From Helicoverpa zea (lineage: Eukaryota; Arthropoda; Insecta; Lepidoptera; Noctuidae), in the NCBI RefSeq assembly GCF_022581195.2, contig NC_061473.1, forward strand, positions 558,001-622,000: a stretch of DNA of 64,000 bases, given 5' to 3'. The number at the start of each line of letters is the position of its first letter. Position 1 is the first letter of the stretch. The notes beneath the pieces are model-generated. The model was not told the DNA's origin. It worked only from the letters and a program-made list of their open reading frames with translations, and ran no database searches. Below are positions 56,055-64,000 of this stretch, piece after piece. The translations under genes and the position numbers were made by a program.

Positions 56055-56597
56055 AGTAAGCCGCATTCAAACATTACCGTGGGAGATTAAACCTCAGATT
56101 TGGGACTTGGCGAGCCGCCAAAACGTTTTAATGGAACCCAGGACCGTTCACTTGACGGACTATCAAAGGGGACTTAGGAAAGTTTAGGAAATATTTTTAG
56201 GTAATAAGTACGTATTTTCGTATAAAACTTTTTGGTAAATTAACTAAAAAAAATATTCTCTATCAATAAGTTAAATCCTATGCCTACTAACAAAAGTTTT
56301 GGATATTCATTATTTTTACAATATCCTATGCTTGAATTTAAGCGTTACACATATCTACATTAAGAAGAAAAAAAAATAATTCCAAACCCGAAAGGAAAGG
56401 AACACCCGGACAACAAACAGATTTATACAAAAGACACTCTAATTAGAAGGGGGAAAAATACAACCAAAAATTCACAAAAAGAAAATTACACCTTAATTTT
56501 GGTTTCACGCTCTAAGTAAACATTCCAACACTTACGGGGAATTTCTATAACCGATCTATGCATTGACTTGCGATTAGCCCGTGTCAATATTCAGTCT
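56055..56597. other. no gene seen
   Basis: AT-rich, A-rich on the plus strand near 56360-56500. Confidence 0.5.
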
Positions 56598-56808
56598 TTA
56601 TCTATACTAATATTATAAAGAGGAAAACTTTGTTTGTGTGTTTCTTTGGTTGTAATGAATAAGCTCAAAAACTACTGGACCGTTTTTGTAAAATTCTTTC
56701 ACGATTCGAAAGCTACATTATCCACGAGTAATATAGGCTATATTTTATCTCGGTACGGGCAGTAGTAACCACGAGACGCGGGTAAAACCGCGGGAAAACG
56801 GCTAGTCA
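56598..56808 (+). repeat. dispersed repeat family D, complete 3' module
   Basis: 'tatactaatattataaagag', 'aaaactactggaccgttttt', 'ctacattatccacgagtaat' and 'accgcgggaaaacggctagt' are present. Best full reference copy in the window together with 53740-53937. Confidence 0.75.
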
Positions 56809-56974
56809 ACAGATACAGAGGTTTATAGAAATCCATTATCAAAGAATAGGTAACAAAATAATTTAAAATCCCGGCCTCATTTTCACAGGCTTTTCCAAAA
56901 GTCCTGTACTAAAAAGCTCTACTAGTTAATTGATTTTCATGACAATATAATCCTGAGGTACCGTAATCTGTATG

Positions 56975-57271
56975 CACGGAGTAAGAAAAGATGAGCGGAG
57001 ATGTTATAATGCAGGTAGGTCAGGCCTTCTTCTAGGTCAAATTCGTACTGTGAGCATGACCAAAACAATCAGTTACGAGTGAAATAACGAGGCGTTCGGG
57101 TTCTTCGAGACATCTGTCAACGATTTTTGGTATTGCAAAAATGGTCGGGTCCAAAGAAGGCGTACGTGGGCGAAGACAGTAACGTTCCTCGTCCTCCGCT
57201 CACCCGCATTTTGGCGCGCCACTTAGGCGATTTTCCATTCTGTCTCCGCTAGTCATTTTTTGTTCTCCATG
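56975..57271. mobile_element. hAT-like MITE family H, copy 4, perfect 8-bp TSD
   Basis: The 297-bp copy is inverted relative to copies 1-3. Ends are CACGGAGTAAGAAAAGATGA and, reverse-complemented, CATGGAGAACAAAAAATGAC. TCTGTATG occurs exactly on both sides (56967-56974, 57272-57279). It is the best-preserved copy and fixes the element boundaries. Confidence 0.88.
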
Positions 57272-57556
57272 TCTGTATGTATATTTCGTACAACGGAGCT
57301 AAGCTACTGTAATGCACAATGATTGACGCGGATTTATCGTGTGCGTTAAGCCAGCGTGGCACTTGCGTAAAAATATTCAGTAGATTTTTTGTTTCTGTTT
57401 TATTGTTTGGTTGTGAATTAAAGTAGATTTGGTGGATTAAGTACTGCCTGATGTATAAATGGAGTGTGTAGTTGGAAGCGGTTATTATGAAATTTTTGAT
57501 GTTCAAAGTATGGTTGGAAAGAATATTTAATTATTGTTAAATGACGTCAGATATAG

Positions 57557-57620
57557 AGAAGACACGCGCCGATCCTAAATAAGAAATTGGGATAAAGTTG
57601 GGAAGAGAATGATGATGATG
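57557..57620. repeat. short repeat related to the 36892 insert
   Basis: 'gcgccgatcctaaataagaa', 'attgggataaagttgggaag' and a GATGATGATG end match the family of the 36892-37004 insert. Confidence 0.5.
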
Positions 57621-58123
57621 TACCATAACTTTGACTGAAATATTTTGTCACTATAATTATGAGCTACAAGAGTGTACACCACTTTTACTTTAAAGATATG
57701 ACGAAATGCAAACTCGCAGACTTGGTCTGAAAAAGTATGTCAAGCTAATCCACCTTCTGTAAGTATGGTAAACTTGCCTTTCTATATTAAAAAAGAGGAT
57801 CCTTTGTCCACCAACGGGAAAAGCCCCATGACAACAATAAAGTCGTATGTAATCAGTCTTCCCAAAGCAAACAAATTAGACTTCCCACAACACAGAACTT
57901 GACAAGAATTTTACAAAGAAACATTTTCAATTAAGTCTGAAAAGTCCACAAAATGTATATACTTAATGTAGGTAAGTACATATGGTAACATCAATTCAAA
58001 AAGGACGAAACTCGAAATCAGGACGACGCATTCTTAAAATATCCTCAAACTGCAGACTAAACAGTCGACAGACAGTTGGTTGGCAAACATTTTTTAAATG
58101 AAAATCTTGAGTCTAAAGTTTCC
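57621..58123. other. no gene seen
   Basis: AT-rich and featureless. Confidence 0.5.
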
Positions 58124-58285
58124 AGTCAAAATCAAAAATCGTTTATTCAAACTTGGCTGCAAGACAGCACTTTTTGAACGTCAGACATTTACAAAAGACA
58201 GCCCCCAAAACGCCCACCCTTCACTACTTCCTATGTGTTTTTGCTGGGAAGAAGAAGTGGCGCAACAAACTCCCCAGCAATACAT
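58124..58285 (-). repeat. LINE 3' UTR fragment
   Basis: 'agtcaaaatcaaaaatcgtt', 'cagcactttttgaacgtcag' and 'gaagaagtggcgcaacaaac' form, on the minus strand, the typical end of a moth LINE. It resembles 60046-60130 closely. Confidence 0.65.
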
Positions 58286-60045
58286 GTCTGTCTGTAGGTT
58301 AGTCGGTCTGATACCGCCTAAATACCTGATCTTTGTTATGTGCGTATGGCCATTTATCTTCATACTGATTTATGAGCCCAAACAAACTATCGGCCGACTA
58401 AAAGTCTCCAGTGTGCACTCTTAAACCCGGTTCCAAAGTTTGGAAGTTTTCTCATTTCGACTTCGAAGTATTTCGTTGCAGAAAATGTTCTTGACTGCGA
58501 AACTGCGAATTTTATTTACAGTAGAATTTTAAAGTTTCCCCAAGTTCGTCTATTAATCATGATTTGGATGAAGTTTCGACGTAAGTGAGATTAATAGTGA
58601 AATGTTAAAAGTTAAATGGTGTATATCGAGTTACTGTTTTAGTGTCCAAGTTTGTGGGTCAAACTGGTCTTTTGATCTTGGTAACTATGTAAGATGGTAT
58701 TTTGGATGACTGCTCTTAATAATACTTTTCGGTATTCAAATGGATTTCTTGACAAATTAATTTATGTTGTGAAAATCGAAATACTCAACTTTGAAATGCC
58801 TCGTAGATGTATGTAACTATTTTTCTTTATTCTAAAAAAAAATAGTATTGAAAAAGTTTTCAATAATAATCATCCTGCTGTCCTTATCCCAATTTTATTC
58901 GTATTATTCTGTCTGCCGTTATCTCACAGGTAACACGACTCTCACACAATCTATCCATTGTTTTTTGATCGCCCCTTCTACTTCATATATCCACATTCAT
59001 ACTTATCTCCTTTTTAATAATGACCCTTCAAATAGTAAAAAGAGACCTTAAAAAAATAAGAAACAGGCTCAAATACCCAAGTATATGTACAGCTTTATAT
59101 ATCAATTTCGCAACCGTGGGTAAGTACTTAAGCACCATTTGTTATTTAGTCGTAATATTGAATGTTAGCGAGTCAGGTGCTGCTAATGTGCTGCTCAAAT
59201 ATTTGCAAAAATTGCGCGAGTTCCGGTCGGGCCGTGATAGATTGCTTAGAAGGGAATTAAGAGGTAACGAGGAAGTATTATGTGGTATAATGTTGTTAAA
59301 AAATATAATAAACTCAGCAATCTTTGAGAAAACCTGAATTGAATGTAAAAGCCATGGTTTGTTAAAAAAGATTTTGTTTGGCTGTCTATGATGACCTAGG
59401 TACTGAGCAGATATTCATTTGGTTTTCACTAACAGACAGGAAAAGTTAAGGTGTGTTAGTAAAAGGAGTTAGTTATAATGTTAGCTACAGTTGTGTTCTG
59501 AATAGGTATATTTTTGTATAATACTCTTCAATCAAATAAATAAAATATCAGAAATAACAAATATTTGGTCACAAATACCTTTTCAAAAAAGAAACTACTA
59601 TGCTAACTGAATACAATATTATTGCGAGCCATTCATCATTATTTTTCTTACATTCATTGCCATTTGCAAGCAAAAAGGCAGGATTTGCCATTATTACAAA
59701 ATATTGAGGGTTATTCTTTGAAACTTGGCCTGAATTTCAATGGATATCCAGTATTATTCGGCGTGGTTTAATAAATGCGGTTTCGATGTTACAATTGGTA
59801 ATAAAGCATGTAAATTGAGTTGGTACTGACAAGTGACGTCATTAGTAGCTCGTCGCTCTATAGAGTTTGTAATGAGACTTGATACTTGATTTTGTTAATA
59901 ATTTGTACGCTTTGTTAATTAGAACGTGGAGAGAATTTTGTTCGTGTGAGATTTGGCTTAATTAAGATAAATAGAATAGGAAATGATGAGTTCAAAAATC
60001 TATCTTTCAAAAATTAGCTTTCAATGAGCTATCGACTAAACAAAA
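58286..60045. other. no secure gene
   Basis: The 105-residue ORF 59020-59337 has a hydrophobic middle and a basic R/L-rich end but no recognised domain or splice context. I leave it uncalled. Confidence 0.45.
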
Positions 60046-60130
60046 AACAGCACTTTTTGAACGTCAAAATTTGCAAAAAACAACCCGCAAAATGCCCACT
60101 ATTCAACTTTCTATGTTACTTTTGGAGGAT
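60046..60130 (-). repeat. LINE 3' UTR fragment
   Basis: 'cagcactttttgaacgtcaa' and 'aatgcccactattcaacttt' align with 58168-58230. Confidence 0.6.
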
Positions 60131-61684
60131 AACATCATAGTAATTTTCTAAGTGCTATAAAATCTACTTCCATGATTAGATATATATTATGTGGCCAGAA
60201 GTAGCGAATCATTTTTAAAACAATTTATTTGTCAATCAATAAAATCAAATTTTCCATTTATAGATGACAAAATATACATATAAAACTACATAAATATTCA
60301 TTCCAATAAATCCAATAAATACATACACACATTTAATCAGTTTACAACTTCATCGTACGAACAAGTGTGTTCCATCCCTAAGGGCTGTCTCACACTGTCT
60401 CACACGGATTACATCAGGGATTTAATTACACGGAATAATGTGACAAGTCCTTATCGGACCGACCTTTTTTCCATCGAGATTAACGAAATTAATTACAAAG
60501 AAATTGAGGATATCGCGCTAGAAAATTAGGGTAGGATTAGTGGGGTTTTTTTGGTAGCAGTTTGTAGTAGGGGTATGTTGAGGGAAGTTAAGCCGTGGGT
60601 AGTGGTTTGTCATTTGTTTTGCGATGGCTATTGGCTACCAGATCTAGAGAGATATGTATATTGAGAGATGTATTATTTTATTTTGGGAAATGTGGTCTTT
60701 TGCGAAAGAGAACAGAAGAAATAACTATATAATAATGTGTTAAACCTATTCTGGGATGTTTTTATGTTTATTTTGCTTGATACTTCCTACTTTTACGGTA
60801 AGTAAACCATTTAACTATCATTTTCGATCAATGGGCGGAAATTTCACGACTGCTTATGGTTTGGTTATCGTTATGGTACAACTCACGTAAAATCTACTTA
60901 GACGCATGAAAAACTATCCACCAAAAATAATAAACTCCAAAGAATGTCTCATATTTTATAGCCAAAGGCATTTTTAAAACAACGAACCAACTGCCCGTAA
61001 AGACGGTTGTCCCCAATTTCTCAAACCTAAGTGAGGGTTAACAAAGTGAGTAAATTCTTTAGTACTTGTTCAACAGAGCACGGATGTTACAAAGGTAAGT
61101 ACTGTCTTGGTACTTATGTCTCAATACTTGCGGTCTTAGACTGTGGTTCCACTCGACATGAGTTAATGTAGCTTAAAAGAGTAAGTATTATGTATTGGCT
61201 AAGTTGGTTAAATAAAACTGTACTTGCAACGTATCTACCTCTATATTGATAGGTAAAAATTATATCACTTCATCATCATTATCACACCTATTCTCATTTC
61301 AGGCTAGAACCGACTACTGGAGATGAATTTCCACTTTCTTCTTTTCTTATATTCTTCCCAGTGCCAATCATCCTTCTCTTTTGCAGACAAAATACCACTT
61401 GACAATAAAATTAAATGTAGTTACTCTAAATAACAATTCAAGTATGGATATAATATAGAAAGCAAGGTACTACCTAGGTAATGTACATATGTAGGTACTA
61501 GGCATCTAAATAATACACATTTTCGAGCTAAGTTACATTATTATCTGCCTCGCCCAACTCTAGTGAAACAGTACCCTTACCCCGTCATAAAGATATACAA
61601 AAACTGTAACAAGTTCCAGACTTAAAGGGAAAGGAATGGGGATCTTCAAGAAACTAAAAAGTTTCGTAGAGGAACCTTTGTGAG
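60131..61684. other. no gene seen
   Basis: AT-rich flank downstream (minus sense) of the Ty3/gypsy element. Nothing recognised except a short CATCATCATTATCA run near 61268. Confidence 0.5.
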
Positions 61685-61921
61685 GGCACGCGCGGCGGAT
61701 CTAGCAATACATGCGATCGATGCTTATCGCGCGCGGCTCCTGCGTCTACTGACTAAAAAAAAAACAAAATGTCGGCGCGCCCGTCGCTGCGCGTTCGTGG
61801 CGCGTCGGCGCGCATTCGCGTAAGCTACGAACGTCCCACCCCTTCCGTCTATTCTAGGAAACGAGCGGGAACGCGAGTTTGGCGGCGTCCGGAAATGCGG
61901 GGGGTAATTCGATTTGCGACA
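61685..61921 (-). repeat. putative 3' LTR of the Ty3/gypsy element
   Basis: On the minus strand TGTCGC starts at 61921, directly after a purine tract, and overlaps the last residues of pol, as in several gypsy lineages. The end near 61685 (CCCTCACA) is only a guess because the matching 5' LTR is outside the window. Confidence 0.35.
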
Positions 61922-64000
61922 TACTCCCCCTCTAGTTCTGGAGAGCGTCCTCGCTCCTGGACTAGCTCATTGCCCGAGCGTTTCGGACGTCCGCGACGTC
62001 GTTTGGGTCGAACAGGATTGGGTGGTACGGCATTACCTGTACCAGTGTCCACGAACGGTGTTAAATCTTGTGTATGATATTTACCTAGACTGTCGGCCGG
62101 ATTTTCTATTGGCGAGATAATAAAGGTAGTCGGGCTAACCCTTTTGGTGATCACGTAGGGTCCGTCCCGTTTGGGGAAGAATTTCGCAGTCAGACCTTTA
62201 CTTCCTTGACTCAGGGCATGGGTCCGGACTAATACTTTGTCCCCTACCTTATAATCGGGACTAGGTCTACGTGATTGATCAGCACACCTCTTGGATTGAT
62301 CTTGTTGTCCTTCAACTCGCTCTCGAACCGCAGCCAGGTTAGAAATAAAGCTCCTTAAGTAGGGAGTGATCTGAGGAAGGAAGTTCTCTTTATCGAGTAT
62401 GGCTCTCAAATCATGACGGGCTTCGGTGGGGGATCTCATCTCTCTGGCAAACATCAGAAATGCGGGAGTAGCACCGGTGGTTCTACAAACGGCGCTATTC
62501 AGGGCAAAACGGATCACCGGTAGTTTCGCTGGCCAAGAACCATGGTCATTCTCCACGAGTTGGGCGAGCTGCACCTTTAAATCGCGGTTTTTCCGTTCAG
62601 CGGGGTTTGCCTCTGGATGGTAAAGTGGTACAAAATTTTGTTTTACCCCTAAGATAAACATACATTGTTGCATGACTGCCCCAACAAATTGTACGCCGTT
62701 ATCGGACGTTACCCTGCGGGGTAAACCATACCGAAGGAAGTATTCTTCGGTTAGCACTCGTGCGCAAGCTTCAGCAGTCGCCTCCTGCAGGGCAAAAAGT
62801 TCTACCCACCTGGTAGCGGTGTCTTCAACCAGAAGAATCCATCTCTCACCGTTTTCACCTTCAGGTAGGGGACCGAAAAGGTCAACAGCTAAGACCTCAT
62901 TGCGTTGCTGTAACACTGGCGTTTGGAGCAGTCCGGGGGGCTTGTTATTGGTAGCCTTGTATCGCTGACAATCTACACAAGCCTTCACATAATCTGTAAC
63001 GATCCTCCGCATCCCAGGGAAATAGAAAGACTGAGCGATCTTGAGGTAAGTGCGATCGATCCCAGAATGTCCCGCTAGGGGGGAATCATGGCACTCCTTG
63101 AGGATCTCAGGACGAAGGGAGAGAGGAATGACGAGCTGAGGAGACTCACTATCCGAATCAGGGTTGTATCGGTAAAGTACTCCTAGGGATAACAGGTATC
63201 CGCGTTCTGTCCATCTCCGTGACGCTACTTCGTCGGTTCTTTCCATATCGATGAGGATCTTCTGAATCTCCGGGTCGGCAAGCTGTTCCCGCCTTAATTC
63301 TTCGGGGCTCCTAGCGGGTATGTCGACAATCACTGTGCAGATACCGCAAGAGTCGCGGGTATCTGGTGAACATATAGGCCTACTCAGTGTGTCTGCCACT
63401 ACATTCGCCTTTCCCGGGGTGTACTGATACTGAATATCGAATGACTGAAGTTTAAGAGCCCACCTTACTAAGCGTCCTGTAGGGGATTTGAGCGTCATAA
63501 GCCAACGGAGGGGTTGGTGATCGCTACCTATAATTACGGGATGTCCGTCTAAGTAGCACCGAAATCGCTCTACAGCCCATACGACGGCTAGAGCCTCTCG
63601 CTCAGTGGTCGAATAATTTCGCTCAGCGGCGGTCAAAAGACGGCTGGCGTATTCGATGGGTCTTTCTTCCTTATCCTCCCCCTGGAGCAAGACGGCTCCC
63701 AGCGCATAATTGCTAGCGTCGGTGCGGAGGATAAAAGGGCGATTGAAATCTGCCTGAACTAACACTGGAGCTGAAGTCAAAAGTCGCTTCAGGTCGTGAA
63801 AAGCAGAGGACTGCGTTGTACCCCAGGTCCAAGTCTGACTTTTCCTAGTTAATCTAGTCAGAGGTTCGGCCACGGCCGAGAAATTCGGGATGAATTTGCG
63901 GAACCACGAGCAGGTCTGCAAGAAGGTTCGTAGATGCTTCAAGTTGTTGGGTTCATGCATATCCAGAACGGCCTTGACCTTGTCAGGGTCAGGTGAGATT
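61849..64000 (-). CDS. pol: Ty3/gypsy pol (RNase H, integrase), truncated by the window edge
   Basis: The frame is open from the window end to a TAG at 61849, so the first Met at 63960 is not the start. Counting from that Met: the end of RT (1-60), RNase H with D81, E122, D147 and D190, an integrase zinc finger (H291, H298, C328, C331), and an integrase core with D360, D420 and E455. A GPY/F-type module (GDKVLVRTH, then DGPYVI) and a basic tail follow, with no chromodomain. RNase H removes template RNA and integrase inserts the cDNA. All catalytic residues are present and there is no stop, so the copy may be young or active. The GC-rich codon use differs from its AT-rich surroundings. The lineage within Ty3/gypsy is not fixed here. 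Confidence 0.93.
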   Translation of the reverse strand, partial: ISPDPDKVKAVLDMHEPNNLKHLRTFLQTCSWFRKFIPNFSAVAEPLTRLTRKSQTWTWGTTQSSAFHDLKRLLTSAPVLVQADFNRPFILRTDASNYALGAVLLQGEDKEERPIEYASRLLTAAERNYSTTEREALAVVWAVERFRCYLDGHPVIIGSDHQPLRWLMTLKSPTGRLVRWALKLQSFDIQYQYTPGKANVVADTLSRPICSPDTRDSCGICTVIVDIPARSPEELRREQLADPEIQKILIDMERTDEVASRRWTERGYLLSLGVLYRYNPDSDSESPQLVIPLSLRPEILKECHDSPLAGHSGIDRTYLKIAQSFYFPGMRRIVTDYVKACVDCQRYKATNNKPPGLLQTPVLQQRNEVLAVDLFGPLPEGENGERWILLVEDTATRWVELFALQEATAEACARVLTEEYFLRYGLPRRVTSDNGVQFVGAVMQQCMFILGVKQNFVPLYHPEANPAERKNRDLKVQLAQLVENDHGSWPAKLPVIRFALNSAVCRTTGATPAFLMFAREMRSPTEARHDLRAILDKENFLPQITPYLRSFISNLAAVRERVEGQQDQSKRCADQSRRPSPDYKVGDKVLVRTHALSQGSKGLTAKFFPKRDGPYVITKRVSPTTFIISPIENPADSLGKYHTQDLTPFVDTGTGNAVPPNPVRPKRRRGRPKRSGNELVQERGRSPELEGEYVANRITPRISGRRQTRVPARFLE
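61922..61933 (-). other. polypurine tract of the Ty3/gypsy element
   Basis: AGAGGGGGAGTA on the minus strand is immediately followed by TGTCGC. It lies within the pol reading frame. Confidence 0.55.

Noticed and set aside
55951..56187. 78-residue ORF
   Set aside because: It is created by a 10-bp minisatellite and has no domain.
59020..59337. 105-residue ORF with hydrophobic and basic stretches
   Set aside because: No family resemblance, no second exon and no promoter. Kept as unsupported.
61060..61094. Microexon on the plus strand between TTCAACAG and GTAAGT
   Set aside because: Only 18 bases, with no partner exons, inside AT-rich DNA next to the gypsy element.

Overview
The window looks like a repeat-dominated stretch of a moth nuclear genome (Lepidoptera, most likely Noctuoidea). 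The evidence is AT-rich DNA with short spurious ORFs, short dispersed repeats that I recognise as typical of that order, a tRNA-derived SINE, and remnants of R1-type, Jockey/CR1-type, Penelope-like and Ty3/gypsy elements. There is no sign of bacterial operons, rRNA, functional tRNA genes or CRISPR. Family names rest on recognition and on motifs visible here, not on a database search.

Layout. At 1-2.4 kb there are small dispersed repeats. At 2392-8319 lies a complete but non-coding LTR retrotransposon with two 187-bp LTRs that read as identical, a 5-bp target duplication (GTCGG), a tRNA-Ser-type primer site and tandem arrays of 47 bp and 30 bp. It sits inside a tRNA-derived SINE, whose halves are at 2341-2391 and 8325-8547. 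At 11.3-13.2 kb is a 5'-truncated Penelope-like element carrying the GIY-YIG endonuclease end. It has an inverted partial copy of itself upstream. That inverted copy is split by a 398-bp foldback element with 181-bp arms that read as perfect, and the endonuclease frame is split by a 569-bp R1-clade retroposon with a 16-bp target duplication.

From 13 to 35 kb there are mainly MITEs (TIR elements with TA or 8-bp target duplications), LINE 3' ends, a 123-bp tandem repeat inside a TIR element, and a dense heat-shock-element-like cluster at 25.36-25.41 kb. Between 35 and 48 kb there are two LINE C-terminal fragments and the only good candidate for a host coding exon, on the minus strand at 39018-39287, with an ATG in good context and a consensus splice donor. 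From 48 to 61 kb there is more of the same: an R1-like insert with a 15-bp target duplication, a large composite repeat at 49.0-51.2 kb, and two further copies of the 8-bp-TSD MITE. The window ends inside a Ty3/gypsy pol frame (61849-64000, minus) with intact RNase H and integrase catalytic residues.

No operon-like gene cooperation is visible. The interest lies in nested insertions that give relative ages, in recently mobilised non-autonomous elements, and in a few structured arrays. I did not find a convincing new enzymatic system. The least explained object is the hairpin-bearing 47-bp array inside the LTR element.
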